Origin: an uncultured Flavobacteriaceae bacterium
Lineage (GTDB): Bacteria; Bacteroidota; Bacteroidia; Flavobacteriales; Flavobacteriaceae
NCBI GenBank assembly: GCA_937901915.1
Contig: CALGUD010000028.1
Span: 1-64,000 of the forward strand
DNA: 64,000 nt
Direction of reading: 5' to 3'
This document shows, in pieces, positions 1-8,590 of the stretch. The notes beneath the pieces were generated by a model, which did no database searches, had not been told where the DNA came from, and saw only the letters and a program-made list of their open reading frames with translations. The position numbers and the translations under genes are program-made. Position 1 is the stretch's first letter, and each line of letters begins with the position of its first letter.

Positions 1-25
1 AAAATAACAATATATAACAAAAAAA

Positions 26-47
26 GTCGGAAGAATAATCTTCCGAC
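26..47 (-). terminator. Intrinsic terminator closing the small-peptide cluster
   Basis: A perfect 9-bp stem with a 4-base loop is followed, when read on the minus strand, by seven T residues. It lies 38 bases past the stop of the 86-208 peptide and ends the leftward transcription unit. Confidence 0.8.
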
Positions 48-85
48 CATGAATAGATCCTCTCCGGCTTTTTGTTGTTAGACAC

Positions 86-208
86 TTAAGCAGAACAATA
101 TAAAAATGTATTTAATATAATAATGATTATGATTAGAACAACAATTGCTCTAGCTGTCCTAAGATCGTTTTCCTTTAATTTATGCTTGTTGTAACCGGGT
201 ATTTTCAT
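86..208 (-). CDS. Small single-pass membrane peptide A (40 aa)
   Basis: An unrecognised short ORF of 40 residues. It begins MKIPGYNKHK, has a basic N-terminal half, and then one hydrophobic helix rich in Ile that ends in ILNTFLYCSA. The tail pattern (leucine-asparagine, then aromatic/aliphatic residues, then serine) is shared with the two other short peptides at 381-503 and 587-712, so I infer one paralogous family. It has an upstream promoter-like motif at 230-265, also found before the lipoprotein at 9625, and its own terminator at 26-47. That makes it an independent transcription unit and supports it as a real gene. Topology is probably N-in with one membrane span. Function is unknown: it could be a membrane-stress effector, a kinase-regulating peptide or a toxin-like peptide. 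Confidence 0.6.
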   Translation of the reverse strand: MKIPGYNKHKLKENDLRTARAIVVLIIIIIILNTFLYCSA

Positions 209-229
209 AATTTTTTATTTTATGATTAC

Positions 230-265
230 ATCCTTAATATCAACATGGGTACTATTTTGTTACCC
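230..265 (-). promoter_or_regulatory. Putative ECF-sigma promoter before peptide A
   Basis: Read on the minus strand: GGGTAACAAAAT, seven variable bases, ATGTTGATAT, then AAGGAT. The same two boxes with the same spacing occur at 9648-9682, before the lipoprotein gene that is divergent from the ECF sigma factor. A GTAAC-type upstream box about 14 bases from the GTTGATAT box resembles ECF promoter architecture and lacks the housekeeping TAnnTTTG box. The assignment to the sigma factor at 9850-10437 is inference. Confidence 0.55.
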
Positions 266-324
266 TTGGCTCAAATAAATACAAGATTAAGTAATACTCA
301 TATTCCAAACGATTATTAAAGATA

Positions 325-347
325 AACCCGGACCTGTTATCCGGGTT
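325..347 (-). terminator. Hairpin terminator after peptide B
   Basis: A perfect 8-bp stem (AACCCGGA / TCCGGGTT) with a 7-base loop, followed on the minus strand by a weak T-rich stretch. It lies 33 bases past the stop of the 381-503 peptide and separates it from the promoter-like motif of peptide A. Confidence 0.55.
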
Positions 348-380
348 ATGTACTTACGGTTTTAACATAAGCGGGGGATG

Positions 381-503
381 CTATGAAACCGAAAAAACTA
401 AAAAAATGTTGAGAAAAAGTGTAATAGAAATAAGTGCAAGTATTGTAAATGCTATGATGCTGTCGTTTCCGTTTTGATTTATTTCTTGTGCTTGTGTTTT
501 CAT
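381..503 (-). CDS. Small single-pass membrane peptide B (40 aa)
   Basis: An unrecognised 40-residue ORF. The N-terminus MKTQAQEINQNGND is polar. It is followed by one hydrophobic segment, and the C-terminus reads FLNIFLVFSVS. It closely matches peptide C (587-712), whose end reads LLNIYILFAVSTQ, and less closely peptide A. The start is the only ATG; an AT-rich leader precedes it and a hairpin at 325-347 follows it. I infer an inner-membrane peptide with the polar end in the cytoplasm. No function can be assigned. Confidence 0.55.
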   Translation of the reverse strand: MKTQAQEINQNGNDSIIAFTILALISITLFLNIFLVFSVS

Positions 504-586
504 TATTTTTATTTGTTTGAAGGTGTAAAAGTCATCAAAAATATGAGCCGTTACAACAGGTAAAACACCCTTTTTATATAGGGAGT

Positions 587-712
587 TTACTGAGTGGAAA
601 CAGCGAAAAGTATATAGATGTTTAGCAGGATGCCTATAATAGCCAATATGAGAGCTGCTACTAGAATACGAGGTTCAATGATTTTTGAAATGTGGTGATA
701 AAAATTACTCAT
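587..712 (-). CDS. Small single-pass membrane peptide C (41 aa)
   Basis: An unrecognised 41-residue ORF starting MSNFYHHISKIIEPR, followed by a hydrophobic helix ending LLNIYILFAVSTQ. The hydrophobic part aligns with peptide B almost residue for residue. It starts 95 bases downstream of the LuxR-type regulator stop and could be co-transcribed with the kinase and regulator genes. A TAATTTTG element (the form TAnnTTTG) about 25 bases before the ATG could also give it a promoter of its own. Function is unknown; I infer a membrane peptide connected with the envelope signalling genes upstream. Confidence 0.55.
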   Translation of the reverse strand: MSNFYHHISKIIEPRILVAALILAIIGILLNIYILFAVSTQ

Positions 713-776
713 AACTCTGGTGGTTTTGAAGGGTTAATATTTAAACCAAAATTAATGTAGAGAATGCTTTTATGAA

Positions 777-794
777 ATACGTGGCTACACGTAT
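777..794. other. Short perfect inverted repeat after the response regulator
   Basis: ATACGTG and CACGTAT flank a 4-base loop 14 bases past the regulator stop. No T-run follows on the minus strand, so it is a weak terminator at best. It could be a binding site for the regulator or a processing hairpin. Confidence 0.3.
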
Positions 795-807
795 ATTGAT
801 TTTTGTT

Positions 808-1437
808 TTAAAAGAAGTTAAAGTTTTCTTTTGCCCAGATAAGAAGACTATTTGTTTTGGGGCTGAGGGAGAGTTTTATAATGATATTACTTCTATGTTT
901 TTCTACAGTACGTACAGAAATAAAAAGCATCTCCGCTATTTCTTTGTTGGTTTTGTCTTTAGCAATAAGTTTTAATATTTTAATTTCTGAGGGGGTTAAA
1001 TTAGTTAACAAGTTATTGCTTTCACTTTTTTTTGTCAGTAAGGATTTTATTTTAGGACTAAAATAAGGAACACCATTACTTACAGAATCCAAACATGACT
1101 GGATTTCTTCTATGGCGAAATCCTTTAAGATATAACCAAAAATGTTAAGTTCCTGTGCCTGGTAAAAAAGATCCTTTTCCCTATGTAGGGTTATGAGTAT
1201 TATTTTAGTTGATATATTATTGGTTTTACATTTTTTAGCGATTTCAATACCGGTAAGTTTAGGCATTTCAATATCCAGAATAGCAATATCCGGGTCGTGT
1301 TTTAAAATGAGATTATAAGCCGATATCCCATCGGAAGCTTTATCTAATATGTTGTATTTTTTTTCAAGTAAAAAATCATATAACCCTTTTAACAGTAAAG
1401 GATGGTCATCAGCTATTATTAAGGTTGGGCCATTCAT
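808..1437 (-). CDS. NarL/LuxR-family response regulator
   Basis: A 209-residue two-domain regulator. The receiver domain (about residues 5-120) has the acidic pair in IIADDHP, the phosphoacceptor Asp in DIAILDIEMP, the Thr in ILITLHRE and the Lys in GYILKDF. A LuxR-type helix-turn-helix follows (about 145-205: LTPSEIKILKLIA, NKEIAEMLFISVRTVEKHR). The start codon overlaps the stop of the kinase gene by 4 bases, so the two are translationally coupled and almost certainly a cognate pair. It should bind DNA when phosphorylated. Targets cannot be read from the sequence; the adjacent small-peptide genes and the CHAT operon are obvious candidates. Confidence 0.9.
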   Translation of the reverse strand: MNGPTLIIADDHPLLLKGLYDFLLEKKYNILDKASDGISAYNLILKHDPDIAILDIEMPKLTGIEIAKKCKTNNISTKIILITLHREKDLFYQAQELNIFGYILKDFAIEEIQSCLDSVSNGVPYFSPKIKSLLTKKSESNNLLTNLTPSEIKILKLIAKDKTNKEIAEMLFISVRTVEKHRSNIIIKLSLSPKTNSLLIWAKENFNFF

Positions 1438-3446
1438 ACTACAGGAATTACAAATTCTAAAGTTGTCCCTTTATTTTTTTCAGAATCCACTTTCATAGTC
1501 CCTTTCAAGAATTTAGTACGCTCTTTTAAGGTTTTTAAGCCAAGGCTATTAAAGTCATTATGTTTCTCAGAGAAGTCAAAGCCTTTTCCATTATCTTTAA
1601 TCCTTAAATGAATATATTTTGGTTTTTTCTGTATTTCTATGCGTGCAGCTTCACCTTCAGAGTGTTTAATGATATTTGAGATAGACTCCTGTACAATTCT
1701 GTATAAATTAACTTCTTTTTCAGGGCTTAAAATATTCGATATATCATCTATTTCTGAGGATATAAATATGTCACTGCTCTCATCTAATTCATCAATTATA
1801 TTTTGTATGGCTTTTGTGATGCCAAACTTTTCTAATTGGAATGGGTGCAGGGCCCTGGAAATAGTTCGCACTTCTTCTATAGCATCGTTAAACATATTTT
1901 TGGTATTATCATCACTATTAAGGGCAACTTTATTTTTAATAAGTAATAAGCTTTGTCCCAATCCGTCATGTAAATCTTTAGATATACGTTTTCTTTCTTC
2001 TTCCTGGGACGATAATAGTTGCTGACTGAAACTTTCCTGTAATTCTTTTTCTTTTTTAAGATGTTTCCTGTTTCTGTATAAAAATACACTGGAAAAAACT
2101 AAAACAAGGCCACTTATTGAAAAGAACAGAAGTCTCCTTTTTTCTTTATTATCTTTTTCCAGGATGACAATGGATGCATTTTTTTCAATTATTTCCCGTT
2201 CTTTTTTTTCAGTTTCATAAAGAGTTTGGTAGTATGCTAATGTATTGGTTTTTTCAATATTAAAAACAGAATCTTTTAGATGATGATAGGATTTAGACAT
2301 TTCATAAGCTTTCTCTTTATTCCCATTAATTTCATATAATTGAGCAAGTTCTTTTTTTATGTCAATAAGCTGGTCATTGTGTTTGTTTTTGCTGTTATAA
2401 TCATGAATATTTTCATATTTAATAATAGCATCACTAATTTCACCATTCATTACTTGTACAGCGGCACTAGCTTCCAAAAAAATATTCATGAGGTATTCAT
2501 CTCCCCAATACACATCTTTTTGACTCTCAAGAATTTTTAAGTGTTTTTCAGCTAATTCTTTATTGTCCTTACTGGCATAGAGTTTACATAAATAATGATG
2601 AATGTATAAATTATATATTGCGTCATTGTTATTATGTTTTTTGTTTATCTGAGAAGCTCTTAACAAATCTTCCTCCTGTTTATCATAAAGCTCTCGTTCT
2701 TTATATTGAATAGATCTGTTAACAAGTGTTACGAGTATTTGTCCGTATTTATTATGTTTTTCGGCCAATACAATAACCTCTTCATGTTTTTTTAAAGCTT
2801 CTACGTAAAATTTATTCATTTCATAAAGAGTGCTAATACCTGCCATGGCATTTAATACAAAATCAATATCTCCTATGTCTTCATAATATTGTTTTGCAAT
2901 TTTATAATCATTAATTGCGTTTACAAAGTCACCAGTCTTAGATCTTGAATGAGCCCTATACAAATAAGAATCAGCTATATAAGCAGTATCTTTTTTGCTA
3001 AATTTATTGATAGCAAGAGAGTAATTTTCAATAGCTTTCTTAAAATCGTTACCATAGTAACCACCACCTTTTTTTAGATAAATATTACCTAGAAGAAAAG
3101 AATCTCTAATTTTTTCTTCGTATTTCTGTACATTTTCTATTAATTCTAATGCTTTCTCTTTTTTGTTAAGAATGTTGCTTAATGAATAAAAAACTTTGGT
3201 GGTTTTATCAGCCATTTTTTCATATTCTTCTAATTCTTCAGCTAGATCAATATACCTTATTGCATAGGGTACATACTTTTCTGCATCTTCATTAGTAATA
3301 CTTATAAGAATAGAATCTAAATATTGAAGTTTTATGTGTTTATTCGTAGTAGTATCCAAAATAGCTTTGTAAGTATCTATATTGTTTTGGGCATGTGATA
3401 CTATTGGAAAAAGGAAAAACCATAATATAAGAGTGTAGTTTTTCAA
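1434..3446 (-). CDS. TPR-containing sensor histidine kinase (HisKA_3 / NarX type)
   Basis: A 670-residue protein. It has a signal peptide (about 1-19, ending SHAQ) and a long helical TPR-like sensor region (about 60-430) predicted outside the cytoplasm. A single membrane helix follows near residue 450 (LFFSISGLVLVFSSVFLY). The HisKA_3 dimerisation box contains the phosphoacceptor His in RISKDLHDGLGQ (near residue 495). The C-terminal ATPase domain has an N box (LYRIVQESISNIIKHS) and a G box (DNGKGFD). Periplasmic-TPR kinases of this layout are common in Bacteroidota and pair with LuxR-type regulators, as here. The gene starts 28 bases after the retropepsin-like gene, so it may share its transcript. 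The TPR region could sense a protein partner such as the neighbouring CHAT/TPR protein; that is inference. Confidence 0.88.
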   Translation of the reverse strand: MKNYTLILWFFLFPIVSHAQNNIDTYKAILDTTTNKHIKLQYLDSILISITNEDAEKYVPYAIRYIDLAEELEEYEKMADKTTKVFYSLSNILNKKEKALELIENVQKYEEKIRDSFLLGNIYLKKGGGYYGNDFKKAIENYSLAINKFSKKDTAYIADSYLYRAHSRSKTGDFVNAINDYKIAKQYYEDIGDIDFVLNAMAGISTLYEMNKFYVEALKKHEEVIVLAEKHNKYGQILVTLVNRSIQYKERELYDKQEEDLLRASQINKKHNNNDAIYNLYIHHYLCKLYASKDNKELAEKHLKILESQKDVYWGDEYLMNIFLEASAAVQVMNGEISDAIIKYENIHDYNSKNKHNDQLIDIKKELAQLYEINGNKEKAYEMSKSYHHLKDSVFNIEKTNTLAYYQTLYETEKKEREIIEKNASIVILEKDNKEKRRLLFFSISGLVLVFSSVFLYRNRKHLKKEKELQESFSQQLLSSQEEERKRISKDLHDGLGQSLLLIKNKVALNSDDNTKNMFNDAIEEVRTISRALHPFQLEKFGITKAIQNIIDELDESSDIFISSEIDDISNILSPEKEVNLYRIVQESISNIIKHSEGEAARIEIQKKPKYIHLRIKDNGKGFDFSEKHNDFNSLGLKTLKERTKFLKGTMKVDSEKNKGTTLEFVIPVV

Positions 3447-3474
3447 GGTGAGAATAGGTTGGTTATTAGCTTAT

Positions 3475-3912
3475 TTACTTCAAAAATAGCATTTTCTTGT
3501 CATAATCAATGATTGCCTTTCCCTTTTTTAAAACATCAGCCCCAATAATTCCGTGAACAGGCATAGCTTCATGAAGGGTTAAGGCAGAATTTACATGGTT
3601 GAGGTCAAAGAGTACAATGTTTACTTTCTGTTTTTTCCAGTCGCCTATTTGAAGGATGTTTTTTTTGGATATTTGTGTAAGCATATCAGTAGCACCGGCC
3701 CCTGATGCCTTTATTGCCGAATCTTTTGAGATTAGATCAAAATGTTTAATACAATCAAAACCCACACAGGTGTTAGATGCACCTGTATCTAATATAAACC
3801 TTCCTTCAGTATCATTCAATTTAGCCACTACTTCAAAATGATTGGTTTTGGTGAAAACTAATGGAATTTGAATATATCCTTTTTCATGTAAAATTTTTTT
3901 TAGACTTTTCAT
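3475..3912 (-). CDS. Retropepsin-like aspartic protease
   Basis: A 145-residue protein of the retroviral-type aspartic protease fold. The catalytic Asp is in FILDTGAS (residue 42), and the second conserved half has HGIIGADVL (near residue 115), the hydrophobic-Gly-Asp element of this fold. The length fits a single-domain enzyme that must dimerise for activity. No signal peptide or membrane segment is visible, so it appears cytoplasmic unless the true start lies elsewhere. The ATG lies 29 bases inside the end of the CHAT gene, so the two are translationally coupled. Pairing a retropepsin-like enzyme with a CHAT protein in one operon suggests a proteolytic cascade or regulated cleavage. The substrate is unknown. 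Confidence 0.8.
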   Translation of the reverse strand: MKSLKKILHEKGYIQIPLVFTKTNHFEVVAKLNDTEGRFILDTGASNTCVGFDCIKHFDLISKDSAIKASGAGATDMLTQISKKNILQIGDWKKQKVNIVLFDLNHVNSALTLHEAMPVHGIIGADVLKKGKAIIDYDKKMLFLK

Positions 3913-6541
3913 CTTTAAATTTTATAATCAAAAATAAGATAATAACAGCCAAAATCACTACGATTGCTATATAAAAAGTATAATCTGTTGATGAGGATTC
4001 CAGAGTGCCGTAATAGACAAAACTTCCCCAATAATAGGGCGATTTTTTGGAGTTTTCAATATTTTTGCTTGAAAGGTATTGGAGCTTTGCTTCGTGATTT
4101 GACAGATAAGCAGAAGCGTTTTTTTCGTAATATCTGTAAAACAGACCCATAAGTTGTGAGGTCGAAAGATCATTAACCTTCCATAATGAAAACAGTAAAT
4201 TATTAGCCCCTGAATATTGAAACCCTCTTGCAACACTCATTGCACCTTCTCCTTTTTGTAGTTTTCCAACACCAGTTTCACAGGCACTTAATATTACTAA
4301 CTGTTGCTTTAGGGGAAGTAAATAGAGGTCATATAAATTAATCTGCCCGTCTGCAAAATGTATACTTGCTGGTGTTGTGTGGGCACCTGCATCGGCATGT
4401 GTGGAAAGATGCAAAATTTCATTAGAGGATATATTTTCGGTGAAATTTTTAAAAGTAGCTTCTTCTTTCATTAAATAAGTTCCGGGAAAAAGAGCTTCAA
4501 TTTCTTTGGCTTCATTTTCAGAGTACGTAAGGGGATATTTGGTTTCTTCAAAAACAGGGAATACACCAAGAACATTCTTTTTCTTATTTTTGATATTGTT
4601 ACTATTCAAATATAATTCTGCCGAAGCATTGTAAACCATCCTGTATTTATGAAGCAAATAAGGAAGATTTTCAAAATTAAACTGTTCGGTTTTCTCGGTG
4701 AGAAGGGTTTCAAAAGGGACGAAATTCAAAACCCCGTCAGGAATTATAACAAGGTTTTCTGTTACCTTATCTAAAGGAATATTTAATAATTGGTATAATG
4801 TATAAGCAGTATTATTATACCCTTTTACATCATTATTTATTTTTGATGCACTGTCAAAATAAGCTATAAAATTCAAAATGGATACATTAGCTGTTTCCAT
4901 ATCTTCAATACGTGACAATTTTATTTTATGATCTCTCAACACAAAATAATAGAGCGCATTTTTACCATAAAAATATTCAATCATAGTAGCATTATCCCGG
5001 TTTAATTTTTCTATTAAAGCCGAAATGTCTAATTTTTTAGTTGTTCTGAATAAATCAGGATATTTTTCTTTAAGTTGGCCCGACACTTTTTTTAATTCAA
5101 GGTTTACCGTGTTTTGAGAATTTATAAGCTGATTTATGTACACTACATTAGCCTTCTTTTCTTTTAGCTGTTCTTTAACAAGCAAGTTCTTTATCCTGAA
5201 GTTCTGTGTTTCCAGTTCAATTTGTTTTTGAAAAAGAGGTTCGTTTTTTAACCCTGCTTGTTGCTGTTTTTTTATAAGGGTTTCCTTAAGGATTGTTGCC
5301 CTTGTTTTTTCCGCTAAAAAGAATGCGTCATGAATATATTTTTCATTGTCTGTTTGCTCAAATAAGAGAAAATATATTTCAAGGCATTTTTCACTTCGGT
5401 TACGATTATCACTAAGTTGAATTAGTTTTGTTTCTTCGTATTGATATAAATCACTCAGTAGTTCTTCAACCTTGAAGCTCAGGTTATAGTATTTCAGGGC
5501 TGTGGTATAATCATTTTTTAAAGCATAATTGGAAGCCAGTAAATCAAATATATCAATAAGTACGGTTTCGGGATACAGATCTGTATGTGACAATTCTTGT
5601 TCTGAATAGTCAGGAATTAGGATGTGTGTTGCTTTGTTTAATGAGGTTATTGCTTTATCAAACTTACCTTGATCTGTGAGTATGGTGGTATATTCAATAT
5701 ATAACCTGGCGAGGTCCCGATGACTTATATCAGGCGATGATGCAATGAGCTGCTCAATTTTTTTTAAATGTGATGCTGCCTTTAAATAATTGCCGGAGTT
5801 CAAGGCTATTAATGATGAAAGTTTTTCTAAGTTTATTATAAGTTGAAGGTCGCTTATACTGTTTTCATTCATTATCAATTTTAAATCATTTAAATATTGA
5901 GAAGCTTCATCATATTTTTTCAGTGAAATGAAATTGGTAATTATATTCGACAATGCTTTGGCTTTTTGCTCAATTTCAACATTTTTTTCTTGTATTACGC
6001 GGGATAAAATACGAATGGCTTCATTAAATCTGCCGGAATTTTGATATACAACCGATAGATTAATTAATGCGGCTGTTTTTTGTGCAGTATCGGCATCTTT
6101 TTCAGACAGATATAAATACGTTTTTATTGTGTTTTCTGCATTTTTATAATCGCCTAATTCTGTGTATAAATTACCTAAAGGCTTTAAGCAAAATTCGATA
6201 ATATCATACCCGTTAAGGGTGTTCCTGCTGTACAATTCCCAGGCTTTTTCATAAGAATTCACCGCATTGGTTTTTTGAAGAAATTTATTTTCATAAAACC
6301 CCCTATTACACAATATTATTGTAAATGCGAGTTGTTCTTCACTATTCTTTGGCTGCCGCCATAATTTGGTTTCTATTGAATTTAAAATGAGGAGGTTACT
6401 TTCAGAGGGGTTTTGCAAAAATTCATCAAGAGTTGAATACAGAAAATTTTCAACATCATCCTTTTCCTTTAAAATCGTTTTAGATTGACTGAAAATAGTT
6501 GAGCTACCAAGGAGAATCAAAAAGAATAATCCTGTTCTCAT
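3884..6541 (-). CDS. TPR-CHAT domain protein (caspase-like), membrane anchored
   Basis: The ATG at 6541 gives 885 residues and a good signal peptide (MRTGLFFLILLGSSTIFSQ). A longer reading from 6700 would overlap the previous gene heavily and bury this signal. TPR repeats span roughly 60-420, followed by a Glu/Lys/Gln-rich helical linker and the CHAT domain (about 580-840). The likely catalytic His is in HLSTHAD (near 710) and the Cys in LSACETGVG (near 754), followed by the GEGAMSVARGF element typical of CHAT. A C-terminal membrane helix (about 855-875) ends in a basic tail. I infer that the protease domain faces the periplasm. It lies 10 bases after the PKD gene and overlaps the aspartic protease gene. 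CHAT proteins are caspase relatives (HetF, separase-like enzymes, CRISPR-associated Craspase); no substrate is evident here. Confidence 0.87.
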   Translation of the reverse strand: MRTGLFFLILLGSSTIFSQSKTILKEKDDVENFLYSTLDEFLQNPSESNLLILNSIETKLWRQPKNSEEQLAFTIILCNRGFYENKFLQKTNAVNSYEKAWELYSRNTLNGYDIIEFCLKPLGNLYTELGDYKNAENTIKTYLYLSEKDADTAQKTAALINLSVVYQNSGRFNEAIRILSRVIQEKNVEIEQKAKALSNIITNFISLKKYDEASQYLNDLKLIMNENSISDLQLIINLEKLSSLIALNSGNYLKAASHLKKIEQLIASSPDISHRDLARLYIEYTTILTDQGKFDKAITSLNKATHILIPDYSEQELSHTDLYPETVLIDIFDLLASNYALKNDYTTALKYYNLSFKVEELLSDLYQYEETKLIQLSDNRNRSEKCLEIYFLLFEQTDNEKYIHDAFFLAEKTRATILKETLIKKQQQAGLKNEPLFQKQIELETQNFRIKNLLVKEQLKEKKANVVYINQLINSQNTVNLELKKVSGQLKEKYPDLFRTTKKLDISALIEKLNRDNATMIEYFYGKNALYYFVLRDHKIKLSRIEDMETANVSILNFIAYFDSASKINNDVKGYNNTAYTLYQLLNIPLDKVTENLVIIPDGVLNFVPFETLLTEKTEQFNFENLPYLLHKYRMVYNASAELYLNSNNIKNKKKNVLGVFPVFEETKYPLTYSENEAKEIEALFPGTYLMKEEATFKNFTENISSNEILHLSTHADAGAHTTPASIHFADGQINLYDLYLLPLKQQLVILSACETGVGKLQKGEGAMSVARGFQYSGANNLLFSLWKVNDLSTSQLMGLFYRYYEKNASAYLSNHEAKLQYLSSKNIENSKKSPYYWGSFVYYGTLESSSTDYTFYIAIVVILAVIILFLIIKFKDEKSKKNFT

Positions 6542-6551
6542 ACTCAAAAAA

Positions 6552-8510
6552 TTAAAATTTCCAGGTTGCATAAAAGTGCCATTGTTCACTGGGAGAATTA
6601 AAATTGTGTACATAGCGTACCCCGGCACTTGGTCCAATACGTACAGTGCCAAATGAAACTTCTGCAAAGACACCGGTCCGAAAATTTGTGAAATTATCAT
6701 TTAAAGTACCTTCTTCAAAAGAACTGAGATCGGGAATCCATAATTCCTGCCCTCCTTCAATCGTGTAAACATCATTTGTGTTTTCAAAATCATTTTTTTC
6801 TGTAATGTTTGTTTTTAATTGTATTCCGGCACCCAGGCCCATAAAAGCATTAATATTATAGCGGTAAGATGCCGGTACAATGTAAAGAACAATGTTATTG
6901 AATTTGTTTGATTCTGTCAGCCTGTTTTCGGAATCCAAACCAATTGCCAAATTTTCACTTGTCACGGAATTCCTTATCTCGTCAAATGAATGGGCAGCAA
7001 CCATAAGTTCGGCCTGTAAATAAGAACGATATGATTTATAGGGGGAGATAGTAGCCCCCACGAAGTATTCTTTCGAGTTACTTAATTCCGGAAAGTGATT
7101 ATAACCGGCTTTAGCACCAATGGAAATTCCCGGCAAAAAGCGGGTTGTGGAGTAGTTGGTTATAATTGGTTCATTTTTATCAAAAATAATGGCGGTTTGG
7201 CTTTTGGTTTTCTTTTTATGAAAGTTTTTTCCAAACTTTATACTGTATTTTACAAAACCTTTAGTAGAGTCTTTTTCTTTTATATTTTTTTGTGCAGTAC
7301 CCGGTAAGTATATGTTCTTGAAAGTAAATATAGCCTGTTCTTTTGTGAAAGTTGTGTCCAGGCAACTGTAAGTTACCTCTTGATTTTTTGGGCAGATTTC
7401 ACATTTTGGATACATATCTTCGACTTCCAGAGTAGTTTTATCCAGCATTTCGGGAATATCAACTTCCAAGCGGATCGTCCGAGCCGGGCCTTCGCCATCA
7501 TTTTGAAACCGAATCTTGTATTTTAATGTTTTAAAACGTATTAACCGGTAATTTAAAAAAGGGCTCGAATTAGACATTTTGTTAGGATCGTGCGAAGTAA
7601 CAATTTCCAGTTCCAGGTCTTTTACTTTATGGTTACTGTAGCTCCTGTCTGGTACATAAATTCCCCGGAGAGTCACAATTGCACTGGTATCCTTAATCAT
7701 TTCCGGAGTGGTTTTTAAGGTGTGAAAGATATTGCGTTCTTCACCCGGTGGCATATCATCAAATTCCAGGATACTCCAATCCGTATAGTAATCTTTTGCA
7801 TTTTCAAGAGTTAGGGTTAAATTGGTAGAATCCTGTTGAATGTTTTTTATAGTGAGAAAATCATCTTCAGCAGATGCCAGGAAAGTTCCGGCATCATTTA
7901 TTTCAGTAGCAGATGCTATAATTTCATCTAAGACTTCCCTTTCATTATGGTATGTCCTTGTACCAACAAGCTCAAAATTCTTGTTTTTATATTTTTTTTC
8001 ATTATAAAACAAGTACAATTTACCACTGGCACTATACTGTAAATCATTTTTATAGCTTACAATAACTACCATTTCCTGCTCAGGAATAGCATCGCGGTTT
8101 TTTTGCATCCTGAAACCATTGTGGGAATCCAACGTTGCAATATCATTGTATGAATCGGTAAGCTCATTTATGGCAACTTTTTTGGGCCTGCTGGTGGGTA
8201 CTTTTCCGTTATCATAATTATTTGTGACCCATAAACGTGTTTCAAACTCACCAGTTTCCTTATAAGTATGGATTGGTTTTTCCTCAAAGCTATAGTTGCC
8301 ATCACCAAATTCCCAAAAGTGGGTGTAAAATGGTTTTGGTGCGCCTGCAATGGGTATAAGAGGTGGATTTTCCGGATTAAAACTTACAGTATTCCCATGA
8401 ATATCATAACCAATAATCGCCTCACGTGTTAGGGTATCAATAACCATAGGTTGCTGACTTAAAACAAGGGCGGGGAATAACAGGTAAAGGAGCAGGTATT
8501 TATTCATCAT
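6552..8510 (-). CDS. PKD-domain / outer-membrane barrel-like protein
   Basis: Starting at the double Met (8510, or 8507) gives about 652 residues with a signal peptide ending ALVLSQ. A reading from 8555 would add a basic leader that spoils it. A PKD fold lies near residues 50-110 (FWEFGDGNYSFEE, then HTYKETGEF). The middle has a DUF11/DUF7619-like beta-sandwich region (IRFQNDGEGPARTIRLEV, GFVKYSIKFGK). The last ~190 residues look like alternating beta strands (ISIGAKAGYNHF, FAEVSFGTVRIGPSAGVRY) and end in Phe, as expected for an outer-membrane barrel. I infer a cell-surface or outer-membrane protein, possibly the sensor or anchor for the downstream CHAT protein. It lacks a recognisable catalytic motif. 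Confidence 0.7.
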   Translation of the reverse strand: MMNKYLLLYLLFPALVLSQQPMVIDTLTREAIIGYDIHGNTVSFNPENPPLIPIAGAPKPFYTHFWEFGDGNYSFEEKPIHTYKETGEFETRLWVTNNYDNGKVPTSRPKKVAINELTDSYNDIATLDSHNGFRMQKNRDAIPEQEMVVIVSYKNDLQYSASGKLYLFYNEKKYKNKNFELVGTRTYHNEREVLDEIIASATEINDAGTFLASAEDDFLTIKNIQQDSTNLTLTLENAKDYYTDWSILEFDDMPPGEERNIFHTLKTTPEMIKDTSAIVTLRGIYVPDRSYSNHKVKDLELEIVTSHDPNKMSNSSPFLNYRLIRFKTLKYKIRFQNDGEGPARTIRLEVDIPEMLDKTTLEVEDMYPKCEICPKNQEVTYSCLDTTFTKEQAIFTFKNIYLPGTAQKNIKEKDSTKGFVKYSIKFGKNFHKKKTKSQTAIIFDKNEPIITNYSTTRFLPGISIGAKAGYNHFPELSNSKEYFVGATISPYKSYRSYLQAELMVAAHSFDEIRNSVTSENLAIGLDSENRLTESNKFNNIVLYIVPASYRYNINAFMGLGAGIQLKTNITEKNDFENTNDVYTIEGGQELWIPDLSSFEEGTLNDNFTNFRTGVFAEVSFGTVRIGPSAGVRYVHNFNSPSEQWHFYATWKF

Positions 8511-8540
8511 AAATTTTTTTCTGAATTTATAAAGATATAA

Positions 8541-8572
8541 AAAAGTGGCAGACACATGTGCCGGCCACTTTT
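8541..8572 (-). terminator. Hairpin between lipoprotein and PKD genes
   Basis: A 9-bp stem AAAAGTGGC / GCCACTTTT encloses a palindromic loop and continues into a T-run on the minus strand. It follows the lipoprotein stop directly, so part of the transcription may end here. The PKD-CHAT genes would then depend on read-through or on a weak promoter in the T/A-rich stretch after it. Confidence 0.6.
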
Positions 8573-8590
8573 GTATTAGAAAACCATTGA

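Noticed and set aside
504..586. GTAAC followed by TGATG before peptide B
   Set aside because: Spacing is four bases off and the second box differs from GTTGATAT, so it is not counted as a third motif copy.
772..975. Plus-strand ORF of 67 codons overlapping the response regulator end
   Set aside because: It is antisense to the regulator's helix-turn-helix coding region with no start context and no family resemblance.
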